Below, piece after piece: positions 35,181 to 51,538 of a stretch of 64,000 nucleotides of DNA. Under the pieces are notes generated by a model. The model made no database searches. It was not told where the DNA came from and saw nothing but the letters and a program-made list of their open reading frames with translations. The stretch is taken from the NCBI RefSeq assembly GCF_019703515.2, contig NC_059382.1, positions 15,665,001 through 15,729,000 of the forward strand. Direction: 5' to 3'. Both the position numbers and the translations under genes were made by a program. Numbering within the stretch: position 1 is the first letter of the stretch; every line of letters starts with the position of its first letter. Source of the stretch: Myxocyprinus asiaticus (lineage: Eukaryota > Chordata > Actinopteri > Cypriniformes > Catostomidae).

Positions 35181-37329
35181 CTTTAGGAGTTTTCTTCAGG
35201 AGCATTGCCAACCTCCTGAAGAAAGGGCATCCGCCAGGAAAACGGTGACAGAACTGCATTAAAATGCCAGCGAAGCTCAGAGTTAAGAAATTAGGTTAAT
35301 GTGAGGAAAGAGAGGGCTGCATTGTGTAGCGTGTTAAAGGTTAGAGGAATACTAATTCATTTGAAAAAAGTTTTAAAAAAGCTACATAAACATTTTTCCG
35401 GATGTAATTTTCAGTGCACGGACACATTTCCCAATAGAAATCCTCAGGGAGGAGGAAATCGTTTAGTCTCCTTAAGTGCCAAATTGTATCCTGATTTTCC
35501 TGCCACAGCTGCCTGAGTAGAGTTAGAGGTGGACTTCTGTCGTCTCACCCCTGAACTAAAAACACTTTCAGACGTAATCCCTGTGTGGCCTGACTTTCTT
35601 TGGATTATGAGAAACAGCATGTGCAAATGTCTCCAAAAACTACAAGAATATCTCCACTGGAAGAGAAACACAGTATAATTCCTTCAGTGGTAGAAAAAGA
35701 AAAGCAAGTGTTTTTGGTGCAAACATTGATGATTTCGTAAAGGGGATGGGGGTTGGAGGAAAAAGAGAGGAGAGGAACATGTGGAGCTAATTTATTAAAA
35801 TGACTAAAAACGCTTGCCGCTTAATTAAAATTGTTGTGTTTGTTAGAATTCACAACACCACTTTGGTGGAAATATTTCTTGGGGTCAGTACATGACATTT
35901 TCAGCCTAGACAACTCTCAATCTTTTCCTTGATTACAGTCAGTATGTTTACATACACTTTAAAAGTTAGATTTCAGCCTGACTAAAACTGTACCAGTCCG
36001 TTTTTTGCAAAGTCGCACTAACAGACCTAGATACAGTATGCGATTGTTGCTCAGGTTCATCCAGCATGATTACATGTTAATCAACCCCAATTGGCCATGA
36101 CATTGTGTGAATGCTCATTCCTTCAAATATTAAAGCATTTTGTTATGTATACGGAAAAAAACAGATATAGACTGAAGCTTGACTACGCAAATACCTGCTG
36201 TAACTCGATTATAACTGCAAATGTCAATATACTGACTGACTGTGCTACACAAGAGCAAAATGATGCACAAAACAAGAATACTGCCGGCAGCATTATGCAT
36301 TAGAGTTAAAGAAATACGACTCCTAGTCAATGTTTTGCTGGTAGAAATGGAAACCAAATCATTTACACATACTTTTAGCTTGACTGACAATTGTTTTGCC
36401 GTCTTTTGCTTACAGTCTCTCACTGTTTCCTTCTTTCTTTCCTTTTTCTGATTGGCTCTGGGGATCAGTGTTGGGTTTACTCCAACTAATTTACTGAATT
36501 ATGTTCCACTTAGCACTCAGCCTAGTTTAGGGCGACAGAAGTGTGGAGAGAAAGACACTTTCCACCCTGGGCTTCAGGCTCAGAGGCTTGTTTCATTATC
36601 TCCCTACTGCAAATGACAATTGAGGTACATCTCCGTCCTCCTCGACCTCACTGCAAACATGCACCGATTAGTGGACGAGTGGCACCAGGAGCATTAGCCA
36701 GCACCAGACTATGTGGAAATGCCATGTCTAACTGCCGGTGATATAAGCTTGGGTGGCGCAAACAGCACCTTGTGTTATCCTCCCCAGAGCCAATAAGAAA
36801 TGAAAAGCACAAGAGCACCACAGCAGTATTTGAATTGCCAATGAGTTCACATTAATGATTGTACTCTTCAGTTGAGCAAGAAAACAGCTTGAGACCCAGT
36901 GTTAATATTAATGAAAACTAAATTAAAATACTTCACTAACAGAAAAAATAATAAAAACTAATATCGTTGGAAAATAATAAAATATAATAAAATAACAATG
37001 ACCTCAAAATAATTTTTGTTTTAGTTTTTGATACAATGTATTCGAAATTTTAAACTAAAACTAAAATGGTCACGTCGTTTTCATTTGAATACTGTTTTTC
37101 TGAAAAACTGCGTTTCTGAAAGTCCCCGTTTTCCATGGAGGAAAATGCTGTACTAGCGTGGAAACAATGAATGTGTTTTCTAACAAAAATGTATCAGTGA
37201 GACAAATTAGGCTCCATATTAGTACTTGGCCTAACATTCATAGAGTGAAAACCAATAAAAAAACTATTTTGGAATGGCAAATTTATAATAAAATAGAAAT
37301 AAAAACTGAAAAAAAAAATTAGAAACTAA
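35181..37329. other. Intronic stretch with a possible TE and weak regulatory blocks
   Basis: 35770-35960 is CNE-like (GAGCTAATTTATT, CTTAATTAAAATTG). 35938-36060 (CAGTATGTTTACATACACTT...TTAGATTTCAGCCTGACTAAAAC) matches a dispersed fish element from memory. 36910-37080 repeats the AAACTAAATTAAAATA...TAGTTTTTGATACA unit seen at 22180-22270. No exon recognised. Confidence 0.4.
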
Positions 37330-38270
37330 ATAACCCTGTTAAGAACTTGACTGGGAGTGAGGGGGTTCACCCATGACTTCAAAGGCATTGTTTGTACAGG
37401 AGTGGCATACAGAGTCCAGACCGAGTGTTGACTGCTAGGCCATTTCCCTAAGTCAGGCACGAAAAAAAAAGAAGCGTGAACTACCTTCTCAAGGCTTCCA
37501 AAAATAACTGAGGTGACTCCAACCTGCCATCCAGCCTTTCTCGACTGGGCTGTAATTAATATGACAAGTCCATCCAGAGCAGAATAAATTATCCTGTACG
37601 CCTGACCACCGCTTACATGCGAGCAGTTTGGGGAGTTCATTGGAAACACATGTTTCTGGGAAAGACTGCTTTGCGTGTTCACCACTCCTGAATACATTTC
37701 CGCTCCCATGTGACTGTGTTACAACTGGCAGAGTTAAATGTAACAGAATGGGTTCAATACTGGCACAGCGGTGGCTCTAACGAGAGAGGTGCATTTGTTT
37801 GACCGCAGACTAGTGGACGTCAATCAGCGCCGCGCCACTCTGAAGGGCCAGCGATGAATAAGTACGTGGCAGCACGCCCCCAGTTTCATCCTGGTGAGCA
37901 CATCTCCATGCAGAGACAGTTGAAAGTGATGTGTGCAGGCATTCTGGGATCTGGGGTGTAGCTGGCAGAAAGCCCTTTGGCCTGAGGAGGGACGTATTTT
38001 GGTGTTCATTTGAATGGCGTTACGCACGGGGGCGCACAGAAGGGAGGACAGTTCATATCCATATCCTGTTTTGGAAAGCCAGAGGAATACTAATAAAAGC
38101 ATTTTTCATAATTTCACACAAACCCGCATTCTCTAGGCCTCTGAAACAAGGGGAGAGAGGGAGTGGGGAAAGAAATCCATTAAAATGATCTGGAAATTAT
38201 GCTTTCCAGCCCTGTACTGAGACAATGAGGTATAAATTACTGTGATAAGATCTGGGCAAAGTTCAAATCA
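37330..38270. promoter_or_regulatory. Candidate block of conserved noncoding DNA
   Basis: Nearly 1 kb without simple repeats or transposon ends, GC-balanced, with TGTAATTAATATGACAAG and GGACGTCAATCAGCGCC. It is open by chance over 127 codons on the minus strand, but no codon-family signal or splice context supports a gene. It is the largest repeat-free high-complexity block in the intron. Confidence 0.28.
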
Positions 38271-39489
38271 AGTGAGATTTTCACATCTGGTCCTGTGCTC
38301 TTGTCATCAAATTAATGGATTCTTCTAAAGCTGTACACACTAAGAATGTGATAACTCGTGCTTCCTGTTCTACTGATAACATTCCCAAGGGGAGGAAAAG
38401 GGAGGCACAGAGTCTTCTGAAGTGTACACAGCACTGAACAGCAAACCTCACACACTTTCCTCTATGGCTCCACAAACCTACGCTGACACAAAACAAATAA
38501 TGAAAAACTAGATTTTTACATTTTCTGAAGAATTATGAGTGGTCCTTGCCTGTGCAAAACTCAGTTCCACTATCTTAGGGTGTTGTCGGTGGCTACTAGG
38601 GCATTGCTGTACATTTGGTAGGGTGTTCTAGTGGAGCTACTTACTTGTGCATGTCACCTTCATGTTTGACTTTCTTTCATTCTAGGAACAAATAATGCAA
38701 GGAACAAATCATGTAAGTAAATGGTGACTGAGGCTGCCATTCTGCCTAACATCTCATTTTGTGTCCCACGGCGCATCAAAACAGTTATTCAGAGCGATGA
38801 AAAGAAAAATTAACGACGGTGAAATCATGGTTGATTTGCAGCTGTAGTGAATGAGAATGCATGAGTTGTCAGCACTGCAGGTCTCTTCTGGTGAACTTAG
38901 AAGAAACAACAGTGGAATCCAGCCCAGACATTTCAAACGTTCTTTGCTGATTGGAAACATGCAGGCATATACGATCAGACGTTTATTTTCAGGTGAAGAG
39001 AGAGAGAGGTAGAGGCTCCTCACCTCCCCACTGTCACCTGGATACCATTTCCAGGAAGGCCCACTGGCTGGGGATAATCTGCGGCACTAAATGAATAAAC
39101 AAAGGATGGCTCTGTGGGCCGGGGTGGGCAAGTGAGCTCAGATCATCTTCCCAAACTGAAACTCATCTGCTCAGGAAGTGACCCGCAGCACCTCACCTCC
39201 ACACCTGGAGAGGGGAGGGGCTATACAGGAGAATCTGACCATGTCACATTACCTCACCTCCAGAAGAGGAACTCACCTCTCACATCTGTCATCAGCACGC
39301 CAGTCATCCTTATACAGAACCTCATTCCGTGCACACACACTGGGAGAAAATGCCCACTCTGGATATAAATGAGGTCAATTATCAGATGCACAGACATCAT
39401 CCTTATTCTATGCCACAGATTGTCTATAATCATCTATCAACATTATAACTGTGGAAGGTGGAACATATAAACCAACATGAAACCAAAAA
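38271..39489. other. Intronic stretch with a partial MITE
   Basis: 38650-38765 is the middle of the short inverted-repeat MITE (GGTGACTGAGGCTGCCATTC, TGCCTAACATCTC). 38800-39370 is high-complexity without a recognised exon. Confidence 0.45.
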
Positions 39490-39772
39490 TAAACATTCAG
39501 CTATCATTTACCTCATGTGTTCCAAACCCATATGACTTTCATTCCTCTGTGGAACTCTTAAGGAGATGTTAAACAGAATGTTAGTCTCAGTCACTATTCA
39601 CTTAAATTGCTTCTTTTTTTTTCCATACAAATAATGTGAATGGTGACTGAAGCTAACATTCTGTCTAACATCTCCCTTTGCGTTCCTCAGAAGACAGAAA
39701 GTCATATGGGTTTTGTTATACAACTAGAGGGGAGGGTGAGTAAGAATTTTCTTTTTTGGGTGAACTAACTCA
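39490..39772 (+). mobile_element. Short inverted-repeat MITE, copy 5
   Basis: CCAAACCCATATGACTTTCA, GTTAAACAGAATGTTAGTC mirrored by GAAGCTAACATTCTGTC, end TTTTTTGGGTGAACTAACTC. Confidence 0.82.
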
Positions 39773-41984
39773 TTTATTATGACACACTTGATCACATGGA
39801 CAACTGGACAACTGGCAAAAGGAAAAGAAAAAAGAAAGGGAAATCAACCTCATTTTGACATCAGATTGGCCATTCGGAACACCACTGAAATCATTCATAT
39901 TCTATTACGTAGATTTTTTTTATTATTATCATCTAGAAACATTATTACTGTGGATGGTGACAAATATAAACAAACATTAACTACGACACGCGCTCTCTCA
40001 AATGGACATTTAGAAAAAAGAAAAGAAAAAAAACGTGACAGACTTGCTGTCTTCTGGCCGAAGAGTGGGCTTTGATGGAATGCTTTCTAATTTTTCATCA
40101 TCTATTCATTTTTAACGGCTCTTTCTCTGCACTCGCCGTAATGACTCAATGAAGTGGCGTACATCAGGCGCCAGCTTGGAGGTGTAAAAAATACCATCGC
40201 AGCTGCCCGATCAATACATTATGGAGTGAGAGTGCATGCTGGGGGAAGATAATGCCGCCTCGTGCGGAGACGTTGTCAGACTCCATTAGTGTCTGGAGGG
40301 CTGTGCTGGGAACGGCGGGCATATGTTGAGTAGCTGAGGCCCACACTTCTGCATGGAGAGCTTTTGCTCTTAGCTTTTAATTGTGGCCCCACCTTGGAGA
40401 TGGCCCGTCACTCTGAGACCCCTCCATTAGAGTGCGCTGGTATGTTTGGATGTGGCAGGCAGGGACCAAAACTAAGAGCTGTGCTTTTCTGCGGCTGTCA
40501 GAAGCATGCAGGCGGGCACACACACACACACGCAACAACAAAAACACAGAGTGGGGAGGATGAAGAGAGAACACACTGTGCCTCAAGCAAGTATGTACAT
40601 TCACAGGAGAGGCGTCCTAACTGCTAAGACAGGAATGGGAAGCATCTCAGTAGCATGAGACAAATATGTATGAATTTATATGCTATGTAACACCCTAATG
40701 CCGCAATAAAGTTACAAACGTAAAAAATCTAAATTCTCTCACGATTTACTCAAGCCATCCCAGATGTGTATGACTTTCCTTCTTCAACAGAACCGAAATG
40801 AAGATTTTGTTTTATTTTATTTCAGTTCTTTTTGTCCATACAATGCAAGTAAACAGGTGCCATCAGGCTGCTGGCTGTTTAACGTCCAAAAGGCATATTT
40901 ACGCAACATAAAAGTAAATCAACACAACTCCAGTCGATCAATTAATGTCGGTGCAATCACTTTATGTTTCGAGACCCTCAAAATTTGTCTCAGATGACAA
41001 AATCATGGCCAAAAATCCTCTTAACTGTTCATTAAACATCAAATATGCGTATCAGTCTTGCGTTCAATGTGGACAGACAAATTGTAGCTTGATTCTTATC
41101 ACAAAGCATCTGGTTAGGATGTAAGGTGTAAGACTGAGAATCTGGGGTCAGGGTGAGAAGGGTCTACAACTCACCCAGTGCTATTTGCCATCATGGCTGT
41201 AAGGATCTTAATGGCACATGGAGTGCCAATGTCAGCAAATGTCGTTCCTGTCACCTCATCACACTTCAACATCTAACCCCACTCGACCAGATGTGCCCCG
41301 ATAACGCCCCAAAACACACACACTCACAAATGCACATAGGCCCTCTCCTATAATGGCCATGGACGAAGGGTTCACGCAAACAAAAGATGGCTGGAAAGCA
41401 TCCAAAAGACTGATCCTAAAATAAAACTTAGTGACCCAGTCATTTATCAGTGTACAGAGATTGAGGAGAGGGGGGGTTCATATGTATAGTAGACTGTACG
41501 GGTGGGTGGGTGTTGGAGTGGCTCGCAGCACTACAGAGGTAAAAGCTTTGAGCCAGTACACAGCAGATGCCTGACACATTGCTGTCCATTCAGTCGCTTT
41601 AAAGAGCAGCTGCTCCTGCCCCTGGCATTATGCACACATACACACAAAGCTGTCCTCATATCGGGCCACAGTCATAGTTATACAAATAGATTTTTACATT
41701 TTGTAAAAATGTGAATAGTGCTTGCAAATTTTACATTTTCAGTCACAATGATGTTGTAAGTGGTTGCTATGGGGATACAAAGGTGTTCTGAATTGTTGCA
41801 AGGGCCTTGCTATGTGGTTGCTAGGGTGTTCTGGGTTTTTGATTATTGGACCAATTCAGAGGCCCACTCTCAAGTCTCTATGATATTTTGGTCCCTAGAT
41901 ATGATGGGTCCCTCCTTTACACATACATATGCAGGCCTTTTGCAACTACTTTTTTTCATATTCCTGTTTTTTATTGTTATTTCT
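39773..41984. other. Intronic stretch with candidate regulatory block
   Basis: 40090-40430 is high-complexity (CCGTAATGACTCAATG, TAGCTTTTAATTGTGG), a weak CNE candidate. A CA run lies at 40517-40532. No exon recognised. Confidence 0.42.
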
Positions 41985-42925
41985 CAGGGTTCCTACAGCT
42001 TAAGGCAAGTTAGATTTAAGACTTTTTAAAGACCAACTTTACAATAACCAAAATTGAAGAAAAAAACATCAATTACTTAGGGACAATTTTTATCAAATTT
42101 TTATTGCAACATAAAACATGACCTTTTAGGTCCAGTGGAAAAAGTTAGATGATCTACTTCTAATGTTGAAAAAACAAAAAACAAAAAACACTTTCTAGAG
42201 TGGAACACATGGAAAACAATAACATAAAACAACACAGTCATGAATCATCAGTAAAATGGAACAGTTGGCTGAGAAATATAATTCTCGTATTCGTTATGTG
42301 CTTTTATGGCAGTATGCATTTAATGCATATTCAAAATACACAACTGAATAGCCAATAATAATGTCACTTAAAATCTGAACTGGGAAATACCTGGCGTCTG
42401 CTGGCGTGTTGACTTGGTAGTTTTATGTTTCTCACTCTGCATGTGGGATTCCACTGCCTTTATTCCCATTGTGCCGTGTTTGAAACACTTCCTGCACAAA
42501 ATATACCATGCCTCGTATACATTGCCTGGTACCGGTTTCAGCCATGCCGCAAAATATTGGTTGAATAGCCAATTTTCATTGAATTTGGACTTCACCATGT
42601 TGTCTCTAGCTAGCAGACAATGCATCTCCTCTGAGCATCCTGGCCGCAAACAAAATATGAGTGTTGTTGGTTCCGCTATCCTGATCTGCATGACGTTACT
42701 GTGAGAGGCATTCTGTAAATTATTTTAAAAAATAGATGTTACCAGTTATTTTGAGATTTTAAATTGCAATGTCAGAAAAACTATTCATATAATCCTACTT
42801 CCCATGTCTTAGCATTTTTAAGACTTTTGAAAGATTTATTTAAGTCATTTTAATACCAATTATGGCCTTTTAGATGTAAGAATTCAATGCCTTTTAAGAC
42901 TTTTTAAGGATCCACGGGAACCCTG
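41985..42925 (-). mobile_element. hAT-like element carrying a zinc-finger exon
   Basis: Ends CAGGGTTCCTACAGCTTAAG and CACGGGAACCCTG (inverse CAGGGTTCCCGTG), the CAGGGTTCC terminus of a common fish hAT group. Subterminal TTTAAGACTTTTTAA motifs occur at both ends. The expected 8-bp duplication is not intact (TTATTTCT against GTTTCTAA share TTTCT). About 0.94 kb, so non-autonomous. Confidence 0.85.
42368..42691 (-). pseudogene. BED-type zinc-finger ORF of a hAT element
   Basis: The 107-codon open frame reads SKFNENWLFNQYFAAWLKP, then a CCHH finger: ILCRKC (C-x2-C), KHGTMG and ESHMQSEKH (H-x5-H). This is the N-terminal DNA-binding domain typical of hAT transposases and their host-derived relatives. 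No RNase-H-like core follows. The frame has no stop, but it ends near the left part of the element. It is probably the first transposase exon retained in a deletion derivative. Confidence 0.8.
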
Positions 42926-43146
42926 GTTTCTAATGACACTTTGCCAATATTGAATGTAAAACAAAACAATCATGCCAATTAAGCATTGAAAAAAAAATTA
43001 CATTAACAGTGGGAGAAAGAGAGAGATGAAGACAGATAGATATAGAGTCATTACTCGTTCTGTGTTAATGCATTATCAATATTGTATGTAAAAACAATCA
43101 TACCAATAAAGTACTTTGAAATTGAACACAATCGAGAGATTGTGAA

Positions 43147-43151
<5 letters not shown>
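42926..43151. other. Short AT-rich intronic spacer
   Basis: Nothing recognised. Confidence 0.5.

Positions 43152-43213
<62 letters not shown>
43152..43213 (+). repeat. (GA)n microsatellite
   Basis: About 27 GA units with one CAGA break at 43204. Confidence 0.96.
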
Positions 43214-44009
43214 GAGGTTGGGGAGATGGCAGTGGGAGATTAGGGCATTGGGCTTCTGATTTCCAGACAGTAGATTGATGATAAGAATGGCATCTTTCAC
43301 AGTCAGATCTGCCAATCTGTCCAGGCATGCGGGGCAGCCTCTGTATTGTGGCGGGGACTTCCAGGTCAGGGGCAGAAGAATGGAGTCAGTGAGGATGGCG
43401 GAGAGAGCGCCTGGGGCAGGTGGCAAGTCACTTTTGAAAGAGACAGGTCAGGGCGGCAGCAAGAGCACTGGGTCACGGGAACAGTTCCCCAATCTATAGG
43501 CGTCTCAAAAACACCTCTTATTGTTAGGGGAGATCATGTGGCACGGGCTCCTCCTTGAGCGGCGTCAGAATCCCTCTGGCTTGAATGTGCACAGTATCTC
43601 CAACAACAAGCCACCTTTATGCTTATCCAGGTAATTACAGACCATGGGTGAGGATCCATTACTGCTAGATGTAGGTAGTGTCCAGGTGCCCAGTCTCTGA
43701 GCGCTCAGCCATGCTGGGAGAGGAAACCAGGGGAGCGCTCATGGTTTGTTCCACTGGCCTGAAGGCAAACCCAGCACAGAGGAGCATACTATACTACTCT
43801 ACACAACATACAGAGATGGCTTTGTCTTGCCACTCACCCCCCAACACACACACATATACACCCTGCACCTGACTTGTGTGCTATGTGAGGGTGGTAGATA
43901 AAAACGCCAGGCAGCCACACTCTGGCAATGATAAGTATCTGTCAGAGCAGTTTTACAGTCACAATGTGGTAATGGCCATTAGCACTGTCCACTGTCATTA
44001 TGAATGCAA
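43214..44009. other. High-complexity intronic stretch
   Basis: 43230-43760 is GC-rich and non-repetitive, with open frames on both strands but no recognisable domain or splice context. It is a weak CNE candidate. Confidence 0.4.
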
Positions 44010-44600
44010 CTTAGTAAGGGCTTATTACACAGCTGCTTAAAGAAATAAATACATGGACATGAAATATTTATTGGAGTTTAAAATTATGTCATTAGCTTAC
44101 TTTTAGAAACCACAGAGTGTTGAGAGAGACAGAACATGAGCACAGCTATGTAGAAAACCTAGACTGCCCGGATGAGCAGTCAGTTATACGCTATTTCTAT
44201 GTAAGGGGTCTTCAATCACCCTGATAAGGTTTATTTTGTGATAATCACCGGCTGACTCTAGATTATACTGCTTATTACATGGCTGCTTACCAAATAAATA
44301 ATACAACAGACATCAAATAACGATTTGAGTTTATATTAAATAATTATGTGAAAAGAAAGAGACTGCAGAGTCTCCAAAAAAATTGGAATTCCACCTCTGT
44401 TTTCTGTTGCAGTTCTATTGGTGTTTATGTTGCGAAAATGACCACCTGACTGCTCATTATCCTTCTAATTACATGACTACTTGCCAAATAAAGAAATAAA
44501 GGGACATAAAATATTGATCTGAGTTGAAATTATTTTATTAGCTGACTTGTAGAGACTGCAGAGTGAAACGAGAATAAGGAAAGATGACTTGCAGAACAGT
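44010..44600 (+). repeat. Diverged tandem repeat, ~230-bp period, three units
   Basis: Three related blocks start near 44018, 44268 and 44450, each with CTTATTACA(C/T)xGCTxCTT, AAATAAATAxAxxGACAT(A/C)AAAT, TTxGAGTTxxAATTAT and AGACTGCAGAGT. Periods of about 250 and 190 bp reflect indels. Confidence 0.75.
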
Positions 44601-45764
44601 CGGTCAAATATAACTTTATCACCGGATGTGCGGTAATTTTTCTATTTTTCGGAATATTTATATTCAAGTAATCCAGTGATCTGTGTAATAATGTAGATTA
44701 GTGCTTTACTATAATATCAATACACTCATAAAGATGAAAAAAAAACACATCATCATCCCTGTCATGGTGCAAGGCACACTTGCAGCTATCATCAACTTCT
44801 TCCAGAAAGCGATAGCAAACTCATAACACACCAGCATCTTTCGTGCACTGTCGCCCGCTCATCTCCCAATCTCCGACAGGCCCCTGCTATCCAGCCATGC
44901 CACACACATAACAAGTGGGCTAGGAAGGAAAAGTGCTCTCGCTGAACAAATGACAGGGTGTTTCTGCTACTGAGTCGTAACAAAATATAATCAAAAGAGA
45001 CTTGTGTTCCAGCTGGCTTTATCATAGGTTCAAATAGATCAAGCGCCTTCTGTCTTCCCTCGCACAATGCACTGTGTAGTCTGTATAGGGCCAGGGTGAC
45101 GCTCAGGGGACCAGATAGGACTAGTGATAATGCCGGCTGCATGTCCGATTGATTTTGGGAAGCTGAGACAGTGGATCTGCGATTCTTTCTTTCTATTGAT
45201 ATGCTGTGTCAAGCAGACAGGCGCTGCTTATGAGAGGTTTAGTGTCAGTACACATATCCGGCAGAGATGGCCACACAGAGCCGCGTCTCCCTTAGGGGTG
45301 GCATATAACATCAAGGACACCACACAAACACAGCAGAGTAATGGTCATAAAAACATAACAGCAAGTTAAGCTGTGATATCTTCATGTGATCTGCCTACAG
45401 CACTTACTTTACTATGTTAAGACCACATGTCCATGCAAGCAGGTATGAGTCACTTAACTGCTGAGCCTAAACAACATAGTCAGAGTAGACACCATACTTA
45501 ATTTTTTAATAATATTCGTTATTTTTTTGTGAAAATAAGGCAGTGAGGGACAGATCTATAGTCAGTATATTAGTGTCGATCTTTCAACTGATGTTACTTT
45601 AAAAATATGTAATGCCAAAAGAAATCCAGTTGACAAAAACAAGGGTTGTGATTTTAAGAACGTGATCTAGAACACTCCCAACACAACCAAAGGACCTTAT
45701 AAGTTAAATATTTATGTACATTGTTTTATTTGGTGCATTAATTAAATTAAACTGATATGGTAAC
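44601..45764. other. Intronic stretch, nothing recognised
   Basis: Includes a 116-codon minus ORF (45142-44792) without family signature. Confidence 0.45.
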
Positions 45765-46050
45765 ACTTTACAATATGTTTCTATTACTTAACATTAATTA
45801 AAGCAATAGGTATCATTAACTAAAAATGAACAACAAGTGTTTACTATTCTTGGTTAATATTAATTTATTTTATAAAATGGTTAATTGTTAGTTCATGTTT
45901 TATACTGCATTAATGTCAGCATATGCAACTTTTAATTGTAAAAAAAAATATTAGTATATGTTAAAATTAACATTTATAACATTTAAAGTTAACAGTTATT
46001 TTTATTTCATGTTTTGAGTAGTGCATTTTTGTCAATTGTAATAAAATAAA
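45765..46050 (+). mobile_element. MITE, GGTAACACTTTACAATAAGG-type, partial copy
   Basis: Begins GGTAACACTTTACAATATGT with TTAACATTAATTAAAGCA and TTGTTAGTTCATGTTTT internal motifs. The right terminus has decayed. Confidence 0.72.
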
Positions 46051-47575
<1,525 letters not shown>

Positions 47576-47642
47576 CTAGATATATCAAGAGATTTTGATG
47601 ATTCAGAATCATACATTCCAATAGCATAAGTTACTTCAGCGC

Positions 47643-48090
47643 AGAGGTGGGTAGTAACGTGCTACATTTACTCCGTTTCATTTACTTGAGTACATTTTTG
47701 GAGAAAATGTACTTTTAAGAGTAGGTTTAATAGTGGGTACTTTTTACTCTTAATTTACTAGTAAATTTCTAATGAAAAAACATTACTTGTTACAATGGAC
47801 GACGTTCCATTTGTTATATTACTAGTTTTAATTAAATAGGTTTTAATAAATGCATAATTTATTATTGAGAGATTTCTGAATGGGACTTTTACAACAGTGG
47901 AACTTAACAGCTGCGCTCTGTCACTCAAGTCAAGTCCATCACTGCAGCGGCAGCAGCAAGCGCTCAAAACAAACAATTTCTTTCATCACACAATGCCTTC
48001 ATTTTACACCAAGACAAGCCGATATTTCAAGATTAGAATTGCAGCTTCAACTTAAGAAAACTTGTTGCGGTATGTTTTGGAGATTGTGAT
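47643..48090 (+). mobile_element. hAT-type fragment (CAGAGGTGGGTAGTAACG)
   Basis: Starts CAGAGGTGGGTAGTAACGTG, then TTTACTTGAGTACATTTTTG, a widespread non-autonomous fish hAT terminus. The right end was not found. Confidence 0.65.
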
Positions 48091-48194
48091 AATGTGAGCT
48101 TCCGTGTCATGGTGATGGTAATTTGATTCTGTAACTATGGGCTCTTATGATCTCAGTTTCTAAGTACAAATTTTTTTTGTCAGTGCTGTCATTA

Positions 48195-48478
48195 ATTTTT
48201 TATTAATGTTCTGTCATAATTTCCCCACCCTCATGTGTTCCAAACCCATGTGACTTTCTGTATTTTGTGGAACCCAAAAAATGTAAGACAGAATTCAAGT
48301 TACTGACTCAATCACCATTCCCTTTTAAAATGTGGAGGAAAACAAACATGCAGTGAAAATAAATGATGACTGAGGATAACATTCTGTCTGACATCTGCTT
48401 AAATGTGCTGCATTGATGAAAGAAAGACATACAGGTTTGGAACAACATGAGGGTGAATGATGAAAGAATTTCCAATAA
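48195..48478 (+). mobile_element. Short inverted-repeat MITE, copy 6
   Basis: TCTGTCATAATTTCCCCACC, CCAAACCCATGTGACTTTC and the mirrored GGAACAACATGAGGGTGAAT end. The outer termini have decayed. Confidence 0.78.
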
Positions 48479-48728
48479 TAATGATAATAATAATAATAAT
48501 TATTATTATGGTGGTCAGACATTTGACGTGTGTATTAAGTATTAAATGTACATGTATTTTGTACACGGTCGGGCTGTCAGGATTATGAAATGTGGCTGAT
48601 GATTAATTGTCAAACAAATAATTGTGATTATGATGATTAATTGTCTGTTTTAGGGATTTTATGATTAATTGTCATATTTCTTTAGATGCATATGTTCTTC
48701 ACACACCTTAATAAGTCAATATTACATA

Positions 48729-50349
<1,621 letters not shown>

Positions 50350-51032
50350 TATTTAACTTCAAATATATAAATCAAATAACAAAACAGGATATGATTTCCT
50401 TTTAAGGCTTTAAAAACTTATGAATGATATAAAAAAATTATGTTTTAAATAAATAAAATGTCTAAATACTTAAAATATGTCTCTCTTTTTTGTCAACTTT
50501 AGTTTTGGTAAATTTTTAAACTTACACTGTTGTTTTATATTTTATAATATATATATTATATAATAATAATATTACATTATATTATGCAATAGTAAAATAT
50601 TTCTATCCTAATTTCTTGACTTTCACACGTTATTTTAATGCTCTTTGATTAAACCCACAAGCCCTTATTTCTTATGAAGCCAAAACTTTTTTTCATTTTT
50701 TCATTTCATTTCATAATTGTATCACGCCAAAGAAAGTGTGTAAGAGTGTGTCTCCTCCTCTGTGTCGCTCCGTGTATGAACACACTATGACCAGGAATAT
50801 TTGCCACTACATGTCATTTTAAGTGAAGCCAGAGTGCTTTGCGTTCAATATCAAAGTTTATATTTGTTTGTTTATATTTTCACTGGAGTTGTGCTTAAGC
50901 CTCTGCTGACGGTGCACGCATCAGAGTGCTTGAAAAGCGCTTCACACACTCTTTCGGACAGGAGCTGCTCTGGTTGACATCCGTTGTGCGGTTCAGTGAC
51001 ATTTGGACTACAACTGAATGAGACACACAAAC

Positions 51033-51538
51033 AAGGGCTGGGTGATAGGATGATGTAATCGGATATCGACGATATCTTAAAAAGATCCCGATGCCGATTG
51101 CGACTAGGCTGAATCCAGTTTGCAAGCAAATGTTCCAAATGCATTTCATGCACGGGTAATTTTGCTCATTTACGCAGCAGGAAGGTGACCTGTAAGATGT
51201 CTCGGAGTGACACATGACAAGAAATGCTGTTAGACACAAAGACATGTGCTTGAAGAAACACATTTGGGGATTTGGGGAGGTGGTTAAATCAGATTTTTTT
51301 GATCACTTCATTACTTTTGATCAAATATTTTAAGTATAAAGAGCAATTTGAATTTAGAAATGTATTTTGTTTATGTTTTTCATGTTTCAATAATTTAATG
51401 TAATTTTTAAAGCAAAATCAATAAAGCAAAAATATTCATGACCCTCGGTAGGTGGGTTGACGATATAATCGTACATCATGATATTTTTAAGGTGAGTATC
51501 GCTAAAATATTTTTTACACATCACCCAGCACTAACACA
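51033..51538. mobile_element. Non-autonomous TIR element (GGGCTGGGTGAT type)
   Basis: CAAGGGCTGGGTGATA near 51033 and the inverse ATCACCCAGCAC near 51527 are matching ends, with GATATCG motifs inside both. Flanking ACACAAA on both sides (51023-51031 region and 51534-51540) could be a target duplication of hAT length. No coding. Confidence 0.6.

Noticed and set aside
36541..36741. Possible exon with balanced composition
   Set aside because: No acceptor/donor pair in phase and no recognised protein.
37326..37709. 127-codon minus-strand ORF
   Set aside because: No domain, no splice context, and the composition fits chance openness in GC-balanced noncoding DNA.
44010..44600. Possible CRISPR-like array
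   Set aside because: Units are ~230 bp, diverged and in a vertebrate genome. Not a CRISPR.
44792..45142. 116-codon minus ORF
   Set aside because: No recognisable family, no splice context, within intron.
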